NCBI GenBank assembly: GCA_007571275.1
Contig: RKRS01000146.1
Span: 1-6,871, forward strand
Source: Dehalococcoidia bacterium
GTDB lineage: Bacteria; Chloroflexota; Dehalococcoidia; Bin125
DNA: 6,871 bases
Direction: 5' to 3'
Part shown: piece by piece, positions 1 to 5,803 of the stretch
How the letters are laid out: each line of letters opens with the position of its first letter
Position numbering within the stretch: position 1 is the stretch's first letter
Position numbers and translations under genes: made by a program
The notes under the pieces: generated by a model
The model's database searches: none
What the model was told of the DNA's origin: nothing
The model's input: the letters and a program-made list of their open reading frames with translations, nothing else

Positions 1-36
1 GAGTCTACGCGCTACCCTCTCCTAGCCTTGCTGATG

Positions 37-42
37 AAGGAG
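37..42 (+). promoter_or_regulatory. Ribosome binding site deciding the start at 49
   Basis: AAGGAG ends six bases before the ATG at 49. It overlaps or lies downstream of the other in-frame candidates at 28 and 34, and lies directly against ATG 43, so it supports only the start at 49. Confidence 0.7.
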
Positions 43-48
43 ATGCAC

Positions 49-1341
49 ATGCCCGGTCCGCTTCACGGCATCAAGGTGCTCGAGGTCTGCCAGATTATCG
101 CGGGACCGTATTGCGGCACGGCCTTGGCCGATCTTGGAGCGGAAGTGATCAAGCTTGAGCCTCCCGCTGGCGAAGGCGCTCGACGGATCGGTCAGTTTGC
201 GCCGCACGAGTCCAAAGCGTTCCACTCACTGTCACGCGGCAAGCGCGGCCTCGTAATCGATCTGACCACGCAGAGCGGACGCGCGGTTGTTCACCGCCTG
301 ATTCGCGATATCGACGTGTTCATCACGAATCCTCGTCCGGGCGTCACCAGGAGACTGCAGATCGACTACGACAGCCTGCGCCAACATCGGCCTGACCTGA
401 TCTATCTGGAAACGACCGGGTTTGGCGTCGAGGGACCATCGGCGGAACGGGCCGGTTCCGACATCGTCGTGCAGGCCTACTCGGGACTGCTTGCGGGTGA
501 CATGAAGGTTGGTCCCGATGGCGCGCCCGAGCATGTCACGGCGACTGCCCCGGCTGATTACGTGGCCGCGCTCGGCGGTGCGATGGGTGTCTGCGCCGCG
601 CTCTATCACCGCAATCTGACCGGCGAGGGACAGTTCATCTCGACCTCTCTACTCGCAGCCGGCCTGACGCTCCAGTCAAGCTGGGTCTCTCGTGTGCCAG
701 TGTCCGACGCCATTCTCGTCGAACCGCTGCGAGCAACCCTGAACGAGATGCGCGCCAACGGCAGCTCGTACGCCGAAATGAACGCGACGCGACGCGATCT
801 GCCGCGTCAGGGCAAGGCCTTTCGCCTCTACTACGGTGGCTACCGAGTCAAGGACGGCGCGATCATTCTCGGTGCGCTCACGCCGCGCAACCGTGAACAG
901 ATCCGTCGCGCATTGGGGATCACCGATGACCCCACGGACAGCGATGACTTCAACGCCATTTCGCCTGATTCCGATGACGTGGTCGCTGAACTGAAGCAGC
1001 GCATCAGTAACATTCTGATGACTGCGACGATGGACGAGTGGATCGCACGTCTGGACGCTGAGGGCGCGCCTGCTTCGAAGGTCAATTGGCCAGAGGAAAT
1101 CGCTGATGATCCCCAGGTCGCAGCGATCAACATCATGCGTGATATCGAGCACCCACTGACGGGCCCCGAGCGCCACGTCGGTCCCCTGATCGAGATGTCA
1201 GGCACACCGACCGGCACGGATCGTTCTTCTCCGCCGTTGGATGCTGAAACGGACGACATCCTGTGCGAACACGGCTTCAGCGAAACGGAGATCGCAGACT
1301 TGAGAAGTTCCGGCGCCATTGGCGTATCTACGGGCGTGTAG
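49..1341 (+). CDS. Family III CoA-transferase (CaiB/BaiF type), first of a tandem pair
   Basis: A 430-residue cytoplasmic enzyme expected to move coenzyme A between carboxylic acids through an aspartyl-CoA mixed anhydride. The N-terminus has the family signature GIKVLEVCQIIAGPYCG (residues 7-23) followed by ADLGAEVIKLEPP. The middle has RAGSDIVVQAYSGL, and then PADY, whose aspartate is residue 170, matching the catalytic Asp169 of formyl-CoA transferase. Next comes CAALYHRNLTGEGQ, typical of the family. The length is normal (about 380-430). The start at 49 is chosen because AAGGAG (37-42) lies six bases before it and because it makes the N-terminus match its neighbour; in-frame TTG 28, ATG 34 and ATG 43 are less likely. 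The next gene is a paralogue 43 bases downstream, probably in the same operon. The substrates cannot be read from the sequence. Family assignment is firm; the specific reaction is unknown. Confidence 0.93.
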   Translation: MPGPLHGIKVLEVCQIIAGPYCGTALADLGAEVIKLEPPAGEGARRIGQFAPHESKAFHSLSRGKRGLVIDLTTQSGRAVVHRLIRDIDVFITNPRPGVTRRLQIDYDSLRQHRPDLIYLETTGFGVEGPSAERAGSDIVVQAYSGLLAGDMKVGPDGAPEHVTATAPADYVAALGGAMGVCAALYHRNLTGEGQFISTSLLAAGLTLQSSWVSRVPVSDAILVEPLRATLNEMRANGSSYAEMNATRRDLPRQGKAFRLYYGGYRVKDGAIILGALTPRNREQIRRALGITDDPTDSDDFNAISPDSDDVVAELKQRISNILMTATMDEWIARLDAEGAPASKVNWPEEIADDPQVAAINIMRDIEHPLTGPERHVGPLIEMSGTPTGTDRSSPPLDAETDDILCEHGFSETEIADLRSSGAIGVSTGV

Positions 1342-1372
1342 TTGCGTATCCTCAGCCCTACGGAACCAGTGT

Positions 1373-1379
1373 GAGGAGG
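1373..1379 (+). promoter_or_regulatory. Strong ribosome binding site of the second CoA-transferase
   Basis: GAGGAGG lies five bases upstream of the ATG at 1385, in the 43-base gap after the first CoA-transferase. It fixes the start at 1385 rather than at the in-frame position inside the first gene. Confidence 0.75.
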
Positions 1380-1384
1380 CTCCC

Positions 1385-2686
1385 ATGCCAGGCGCGCTTG
1401 ACGGAATCAAGGTGCTGGAAATCACCCAAATCATCGCCGGGCCGATGTGCGGCGTCATGCTCTCGGATCTGGGCGCGGACGTGATTAAGATCGAGTCGCG
1501 TGTCGGCGATGGCATGCGGTTGCTCGGACAGTTTGTACCCGGCGAGAGCAAGGGCTATCACGTCTTCAATCGAGGCAAACGCGGCATAGTGCTTGATTTG
1601 CAGCATCCCGACGGTCAGGCGGTCGCGCACCGACTGATCGGCGAGATGGACGTCTTCCTGATCAATGCTCGCCCAGGCGTGCCCGAGCGACTTGGGGTCG
1701 ATTATGAGACACTGCGTCAGCACAATCCGAACCTGATCTATCTCGAGAACACCGCGTACGGGCCGAGTGGCCCGTCGGCGCATCGCGCGGGCGCGGACAT
1801 CATCGCACAGGCCTACTCAGGCCTGATGGCCGGCGACGAGAAGTTCGATGAGCACGGCGGTCCCAACCTGATCACGGCGACCACGCCGGCGGACTTTGGC
1901 GCGGCATTCGCCAGCTCGATTGCGGTCTGTGCGGCGCTGTTCCACCGCGAACGCACCGGGGAAGGTCAGAAGATTGACACGTCGCTGCTTGCCGCCGCGA
2001 TGATGTTGCAGAATGCATTCTCCTCACGCTTGCCCGCCTCCGATGCGATCATGCTCGATCCAATGTTGGCCAACCTCGCGGCCGTGCGCGAGCGCGGCGG
2101 TAGCTACCGCGAGCTGATCGGCGCGCGCGGCGGCCTGCGCTCGCTGATCGGCGGGGCATTCCTGCTCTACTACGGCGGGTATCAGACCGCGGACGGAGCG
2201 ATCATGCTCGGCTGCGTTACGCCAGCCAACCGCCAACAGGTGCGCAATGCACTCGGCCTGGCGTCCGCCGATGATCCCACCGACAGCGGGGACTTCAACC
2301 CGCTGGCCGACGGCTCCGAAGCAGTGGTCGATCAGATCCGCGCCCTGATCTCGGAACGGTTCGCCGGCGATACGACCGATAACTGGATCGCCAAGCTCGA
2401 TGCGGCTGGCGCGCCAGCCGCGCAGGTCAACATCCCTGAGGAGATGATCGACGATCCTCAGGTCCAGGCGCTCGAGCTGATGGTCGATCTGGAGCATCCT
2501 CTGACTGGTCCGGAGACGATGGTTGGTCCAGTGTTCCGCATGTCAGCGACGCCGCCGGCCGCGCAGGGTTCGTCGCCGATGCTCGACGGCGATACCGACG
2601 ACGTGCTGAGCCAGTACGGGTATTCCGACGAGGACATTGCCTCGTTGCGGGCCTCAGGCGCCGTCGGCGTCCCCGCCGATTCGTGA
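1385..2686 (+). CDS. Family III CoA-transferase (CaiB/BaiF type), second of a tandem pair
   Basis: A 433-residue paralogue of the preceding gene, alignable over its whole length with few gaps and by eye roughly half identical. Shared blocks include GIKVLE, QIIAGP, ESK, RGKRG, RPGV, DPTDS and DPQV. The catalytic aspartate is again residue 170 (in PADF), followed by CAALFHRERTGEGQ. The start at 1385 is supported by GAGGAGG at 1373-1379, five bases upstream, and by N-terminal agreement with the first copy (MPGALDGIKVLE against MPGPLHGIKVLE). Upstream in-frame starts would read back into the end of the first gene and lack a binding site. The 43-base gap shows no obvious terminator, so co-transcription is likely. 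Two active-site-competent neighbours could be subunits of one hetero-oligomer, like succinyl-CoA:malate CoA-transferase SmtAB of Chloroflexus, or separate enzymes. The substrate is unknown. Confidence 0.93.
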   Translation: MPGALDGIKVLEITQIIAGPMCGVMLSDLGADVIKIESRVGDGMRLLGQFVPGESKGYHVFNRGKRGIVLDLQHPDGQAVAHRLIGEMDVFLINARPGVPERLGVDYETLRQHNPNLIYLENTAYGPSGPSAHRAGADIIAQAYSGLMAGDEKFDEHGGPNLITATTPADFGAAFASSIAVCAALFHRERTGEGQKIDTSLLAAAMMLQNAFSSRLPASDAIMLDPMLANLAAVRERGGSYRELIGARGGLRSLIGGAFLLYYGGYQTADGAIMLGCVTPANRQQVRNALGLASADDPTDSGDFNPLADGSEAVVDQIRALISERFAGDTTDNWIAKLDAAGAPAAQVNIPEEMIDDPQVQALELMVDLEHPLTGPETMVGPVFRMSATPPAAQGSSPMLDGDTDDVLSQYGYSDEDIASLRASGAVGVPADS

Positions 2687-2689
2687 CAG

Positions 2690-3814
2690 CTATCGTCGTA
2701 ACGGCTGCATTCGCCGATAGGTCAAAACGCGCCAGACCCACTCGAACGGCCCGTAGCGGAAGCGTGAGAGCCACGCCTCTGACCACCACAGCTGCAGGAT
2801 CCACACGACTGCAACGAAACCGATGATCGCCGTTCGGTTCAGCTCGACGTTGTCCAGTGCGACCTGCAATACGATGACGCCCAGTATGGTCTGCGTCAGA
2901 TAATTCGTGAGCGCCATTCGTCCTGCTGCTCGCACTCTGCGATGCCAGCGCGTTTCCGAGCGCATGTTCCAGAGAATGATCAGCGCCATAAGTCCCAAGG
3001 TTGCCGGAATGGTCCCGACGGTGTTCGGGATCATCGAGATCAGTGCAATGCGCGGTTCAAAGTCGGCGAACGCCGCAACGATGACGCCGATCGCCGCCAA
3101 CGGGAGGCCGAGTCCCAGTCCGATGGCGGCCATTCGGCGATAGTACTCACGCGGGCGCTCTCCACTCAATATGCCGGAACGGAAGAGCGCGACGCCGATC
3201 AGCATTGCGCCCAACGCGCGCATGAAGAAGGTCAGCAGGACGAGCGAGCCAACGTCATCGGCTGGCTCGCCGCTTGCCAACCAGAGGTTGCCCAACTGGC
3301 GTCCGTCCACGTCTATGCCTGCCTGTGCCGCGGCGAGCACGATCGCCGAGGCCAGCACCAAGCCGGCGCCAAGCGCGACCAGCGACCAATCCGACAGTCG
3401 CCGCGCCAACAACAGGAATGGCGAGGCGATCGCGTAGGCAACCAGGATGTCACCTGCCCACAACAACGTATGCAATGAGCCGATGCCGAGCAGCAGCAAG
3501 TTCCGCCACAGGCTCAGCCAGCTGCCTCGATTGCCTTTGGCATCCGCCCGATCGGCGAACAGGACAATCCCGGCTCCAAAGAGCAGCGAGAACACACCCA
3601 TGAACTTCTGATCGATGAACACCTCACCGAAGATGCCGATGATCCAGTCCAGTGGCGTGTCGTTGGCCACGCTGATGTTGAAATAGGCCGCCTCAGGTAG
3701 TCCGTAAGAGACGGCGTTCATGAGCAGAATGCCGAAGACCGCGACGCCGCGTAGCGCGTCGAGGTTGGTGATACGGCCTGCTTCCTCGGTCGGTCCAGCG
3801 GGTGATGTCGACAT
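2690..3814 (-). CDS. DUF418 (YeiB-like) multi-spanning membrane protein
   Basis: A 374-residue integral membrane protein. The N-terminus carries LDALRGVAVFGILLMN (residues 19-33), the usual opening of this family. About nine or ten hydrophobic segments follow (roughly 24-40, 71-87, 103-120, 121-137, 146-164, 190-211, 228-249, 265-283, 300-319 and 328-344). The C-terminal DUF418 region has GRMALTNYLTQTILGV (298-313) and ends with the family tail RFRYGPFEWVWRVLTYRR (351-368). The length is close to E. coli YeiB (385). The start at 3814 places the conserved LDALRG motif about 18 residues in, as usual. An in-frame ATG at 3835 would add seven residues; neither start has a clear Shine-Dalgarno site. 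The gene converges on the second CoA-transferase with three bases between stop codons and diverges from the aminotransferase. The biochemical function of DUF418 proteins is not established; transport has been proposed for the family. Confidence 0.9.
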   Translation of the reverse strand: MSTSPAGPTEEAGRITNLDALRGVAVFGILLMNAVSYGLPEAAYFNISVANDTPLDWIIGIFGEVFIDQKFMGVFSLLFGAGIVLFADRADAKGNRGSWLSLWRNLLLLGIGSLHTLLWAGDILVAYAIASPFLLLARRLSDWSLVALGAGLVLASAIVLAAAQAGIDVDGRQLGNLWLASGEPADDVGSLVLLTFFMRALGAMLIGVALFRSGILSGERPREYYRRMAAIGLGLGLPLAAIGVIVAAFADFEPRIALISMIPNTVGTIPATLGLMALIILWNMRSETRWHRRVRAAGRMALTNYLTQTILGVIVLQVALDNVELNRTAIIGFVAVVWILQLWWSEAWLSRFRYGPFEWVWRVLTYRRMQPLRR

Positions 3815-3881
3815 GTGACCGGGTCTGCGTATCATGAGCACGTGACGGGGTGTCAGTTTAGACCGACGTCGGAGGTTGATC
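3815..3881. promoter_or_regulatory. Divergent intergenic region between DUF418 gene and aminotransferase
   Basis: These 67 bases must hold the promoters of both divergent genes. It contains a direct repeat, GTGACCGGG (3815-3823) and GTGACGGGG (3842-3850), with start points 27 bases apart. It also contains a perfect 10-base palindrome CCGACGTCGG (3863-3872) that runs into the aminotransferase ribosome binding site GGAGG (3871-3875). No convincing -35/-10 pair is visible on the + strand. On the - strand a CTGACA followed 16 bases later by TGATAC is a weak candidate. The region's role follows from its position; the operator idea is inference. Confidence 0.5.
3871..3875 (+). promoter_or_regulatory. 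Ribosome binding site of the aminotransferase
   Basis: GGAGG lies six bases before the ATG at 3882. The in-frame TTG at 3876 touches it directly and is therefore not the start. Confidence 0.75.
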
Positions 3882-5054
3882 ATGGTGTTTCCGACCGCAG
3901 CCGCCCAGAGTCTGGGCACGGAGACGGCGTTCGAGGTCCTGGCGCGCGCCAACCGACTGGCGGCCCAGGGACGCTCAATCATCAACCTCGGCATTGGCCA
4001 ACCTGACTTCGCCACGCCCGACAACATCGTCCAGGCAGGCTCGCAAGCGCTGGCTGACGGCAAACACGGCTACACCCCCGGCGCCGGCATCCCCGAGCTC
4101 CGAGACGCCGTCGCTCGTGATCTCAATCGTCGCCACGGCGCAGAGGTTGACCCGGAAACCGTACTGATCACGCCCGGCGCCAAGCCGGTCATGTTTTTCG
4201 CCGCCCTGCTGATGGGCGAGCCTGGCGCAGAGATCATGTACCCCAACCCCGGATTCCCGATCTACGAGTCCGTGATTCGCTTCTCCGGCGCCACGCCGGT
4301 GCCGATCGAGCTGCATGAGTCCGATGGGTTCACCTTCGATCCCGACCAGGTGCTCGGCCAGATCAACGAGCGCACCCGTCTGATCATCCTCAACAGTCCG
4401 GCCAATCCGACCGGCGGCGTATACACCCGCGAGCAGGTTGAGCGGCTGGTTGAGGGCCTGGAGCAGTGGCCGGATGTCGTCATCCTCAGCGACGAGATCT
4501 ACTCGCGGATTCTCTATGGGGGACGCTCACACGTCTCGTGGCTCAACTACCCGCAGCTGCGCGATCGGCTGATCGTGCTCGACGGCTGGAGTAAGACCTA
4601 CGCGATGACCGGCTGGCGGTTGGGCTACGGCGTGTTCCCGCCCGATCTCTTCCCCTTTGCCGAGCGACTCGCGATCAACAGCTACAGCTGCCCCAACGCA
4701 GCGACGCAGTACGCCGCGGTCGAGGCGCTCGACGGCCCGCAGGAAGCCGTTGAGATCATGACGACGGCGTTCGACGAGCGCCGCCAGGTGATCGTGCGCG
4801 AACTGAACGACGTGCCCGGCGTCAGCTGCGTCGATCCCGGCGGCGCGTTCTACGCTTTCCCCAACATCTCCGAGACCGGCATCGACGCCCGCACGCTGCA
4901 GGAACGGCTGCTCGAAGAGGCAGGCGTCGCCGTGATCGCCGGCACCAGCTTCGGTCACCTGGGCGAGGGCTACCTGCGCTTCAGTTACGCCGCTTCGCTC
5001 GATGAAATCGTCGAAGGCGTTGACCGAATGCGCACGCTGCTCGCCAACAGCTAA
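3882..5054 (+). CDS. PLP-dependent aminotransferase, class I/II (aspartate aminotransferase-like)
   Basis: A 390-residue cytoplasmic fold-type I transaminase that exchanges amino groups between an amino acid and a 2-oxoacid. Motifs appear in family order. INLGIGQPDF lies near residues 34-43. A GAKP segment comes before the first large-domain helix, and YPNPGFPIYES supplies the cofactor-stacking aromatic region. LNSPANPTGG contains Asn175. LSDEIY contains Asp204, which binds the pyridine nitrogen, and Tyr207. SKTYAMTGWRLGYG contains the Schiff-base Lys238. YLRFSYA contains Arg366, which binds the substrate alpha-carboxylate. All catalytic residues are present and the length is normal. The start at 3882 has GGAGG six bases upstream. 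The OsmC-like gene follows after 17 bases, so the two are probably co-transcribed. Amino donor specificity (aspartate, alanine, aromatic or other) cannot be settled by reading; the subgroup call is loose. Confidence 0.94.
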   Translation: MVFPTAAAQSLGTETAFEVLARANRLAAQGRSIINLGIGQPDFATPDNIVQAGSQALADGKHGYTPGAGIPELRDAVARDLNRRHGAEVDPETVLITPGAKPVMFFAALLMGEPGAEIMYPNPGFPIYESVIRFSGATPVPIELHESDGFTFDPDQVLGQINERTRLIILNSPANPTGGVYTREQVERLVEGLEQWPDVVILSDEIYSRILYGGRSHVSWLNYPQLRDRLIVLDGWSKTYAMTGWRLGYGVFPPDLFPFAERLAINSYSCPNAATQYAAVEALDGPQEAVEIMTTAFDERRQVIVRELNDVPGVSCVDPGGAFYAFPNISETGIDARTLQERLLEEAGVAVIAGTSFGHLGEGYLRFSYAASLDEIVEGVDRMRTLLANS

Positions 5055-5060
5055 TCAGTC

Positions 5061-5065
5061 AGGAG
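5061..5065 (+). promoter_or_regulatory. Ribosome binding site of the OsmC-like gene
   Basis: AGGAG lies six bases before the ATG at 5072, in the 17-base gap after the aminotransferase. By contrast, the ATG at 5267 that follows the internal TGA has no purine-rich site at the right distance. This supports a single translation start at 5072. Confidence 0.7.
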
Positions 5066-5071
5066 TCCCGT

Positions 5072-5542
5072 ATGTCCCGCTTCGAGTACATCTCACGCAA
5101 CCAGCTCGAACTCAAGAATGGTATGCGCCACGCGACCCTGGGCGACGTGCCCGGGCAGATCGTCTATGGCGTACAGGGCAAGCTCAAAGAGCACTACGGC
5201 GTACCCGAGTCCGCGCCGCCGATGGCGGCTACGCTCGATCACATCGTCGCCGCGGTCGGCGGTTGAATGTACGGCACTCTGGCGCGGGCGTTGTCCGTGC
5301 GCAAGGTCGAGTTCGACCCCAACACCTACAAGGCCGACGTGCTGGGCACGATCGAGGGCGAGGACAACCAGACGATCCACATCACCAGGATTCACGTGAT
5401 CTTCCACATCCCCGGTATCGCTGAGGATCAGCGCGCCGCCGCGGACCGCGCAGTCAAGTTCCATGCTGGTGGCTGCCCCGCGCATGAGAGCGTCAAGGAC
5501 TCGATCGAGATCACCTGGGAAGCGGATTACGGAGATCGCTAA
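5072..5542 (+). CDS. OsmC/Ohr-family peroxide reductase, probable selenoprotein (in-frame TGA = Sec65)
   Basis: Read as one frame with TGA 5264-5266 as selenocysteine, this is a 156-residue protein of normal OsmC length. The first part ends HYGVPESAPPMAATLDHI then VAAVGG. The TGA follows, and the frame continues MYGTLARALSVRKVEF. OsmC-family proteins have a conserved cysteine exactly at this GGC position, opening the central helix. The second conserved cysteine is kept as Cys135 in GGCPAHES, and there is no other cysteine. The family reduces organic hydroperoxides with a Cys pair; here the pair would be Sec65 and Cys135, in the cytoplasm. Translation starts at an AGGAG-backed ATG 17 bases after the aminotransferase, suggesting one operon. 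A SECIS-like hairpin lies 21 bases after the TGA. OsmC-like selenoproteins have been reported from marine metagenomes. The alternatives are a TGC/TGT-to-TGA mutation or sequencing error giving a broken gene. Confidence 0.82.
5264..5266 (+). other. In-frame TGA, probable selenocysteine codon
   Basis: This TGA is codon 65 of the OsmC-like frame. The frame stays open for 91 more codons after it, ending at TAA 5540-5542, and those codons encode the rest of the OsmC fold. The codon replaces the peroxidatic cysteine (TGC/TGT), the commonest situation for a bacterial selenocysteine. If it is not recoded, translation yields a 64-residue fragment. Confidence 0.78.
5282..5300 (+). promoter_or_regulatory. 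Candidate bacterial SECIS stem-loop
   Basis: GCGCGG (5282-5287) pairs with CCGTGC (5295-5300), giving six base pairs including one G-U, around the loop GCGTTGT (5288-5294). The loop begins with G and starts 21 bases after the TGA. From memory of the published bacterial SECIS rules, the apical loop should lie about 16-37 bases from the UGA and carry a G among its first two bases; both hold. GC-rich coding DNA forms such stems easily, so alone this is only moderate support. Confidence 0.6.
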
Positions 5543-5781
5543 CCGTCGAGCGGACGGCGAGCGTTCCAGATCACCTGCTTTGGCATCGGCGCCGGTTGGG
5601 GCTGCGGCTTAACCAGCGGACGGTTGGCAATGTCGCCCGTTGTGATATCGATGAAGTCATCCAGCACGACTGGTTTGCCGCCGATGGTGAATCGCGCATT
5701 GGCCGAGATCGGATCATCGCGGTCGGGCTGTTCCGCCGCCTCGTCGTCCGCTGACGTCGCGTCCTGTTCATGCTCAGACAT
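5539..5781 (-). CDS. Small acidic hypothetical protein (80 residues)
   Basis: I do not recognise this protein. The N-terminal third is acidic and low in complexity (MSEHEQDATSADDEAAEQ). It is followed by a compact segment, RFTIGGKPVVLDDFIDITTG (about residues 31-50), and a proline/glutamine-rich tail (KPQPQPAPMPKQ) ending in NARRPLDG. There is no signal peptide, membrane segment or cysteine. Codon use resembles the neighbours, with mostly G/C third positions, and the gene fills a space otherwise without coding potential, so I take it as real. No good Shine-Dalgarno site precedes the ATG at 5781. Its stop codon (5539-5541) overlaps the OsmC stop (5540-5542), and it diverges from the RibD-like gene with 22 bases between starts. 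The middle segment may be a short fold and the rest disordered; the function is unknown. Confidence 0.65.
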   Translation of the reverse strand: MSEHEQDATSADDEAAEQPDRDDPISANARFTIGGKPVVLDDFIDITTGDIANRPLVKPQPQPAPMPKQVIWNARRPLDG

Positions 5782-5803
5782 GCACGCAACCTAGCATGAG
5801 CTC
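5782..5803. promoter_or_regulatory. 22-base divergent gap with palindrome and possible leaderless promoter
   Basis: A perfect 12-base palindrome CATGAGCTCATG (5795-5806) spans the gap edge and includes the start codon of the RibD-like gene. TAGCAT (5792-5797) matches four of six -10 consensus bases and would place transcription initiation near the A of ATG 5804, that is, a leaderless message. This would fit the missing ribosome binding site. No clear -35 is visible. The promoter call is weak. Confidence 0.25.

Noticed and set aside
1..48. End of an upstream gene (a TAG at 23-25 in one frame)
   Set aside because: Only seven codons precede that stop in the window, which is too little to show coding; the other two frames run open without recognisable content.
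2690..2720. Inverted repeat CTATCG / CGATAG after the CoA-transferase pair, a possible terminator
   Set aside because: The stem is only six pairs with a 19-base loop and no T-run on either side, and it lies within the coding end of the DUF418 gene.
3815..4063. N-terminal extension of the DUF418 protein by up to 83 residues
   Set aside because: The extension overlaps the start of the aminotransferase on the other strand, lacks hydrophobic character, and places the conserved LDALRG motif far too deep.
5002..5424. Long + strand open frame overlapping the aminotransferase end and OsmC start
   Set aside because: It overlaps two well-supported genes in another frame. Its translation is arginine-rich with no family motif, typical of an out-of-frame reading in GC-rich DNA.
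5267..5542. A separate gene starting at ATG 5267, directly after the TGA
   Set aside because: It has no ribosome binding site and begins in the middle of the OsmC fold, one residue after the catalytic position. The upstream part in the same frame supplies exactly the missing N-terminal half. Re-initiation giving two chains is possible but less likely than one Sec-containing protein.
5543..5557. Hairpin CCGTC-GAGCG-GACGG immediately after the OsmC stop, a possible terminator
   Set aside because: A five-pair stem without a following T-run is common by chance in GC-rich DNA, and it sits inside the coding sequence of the small opposing gene.
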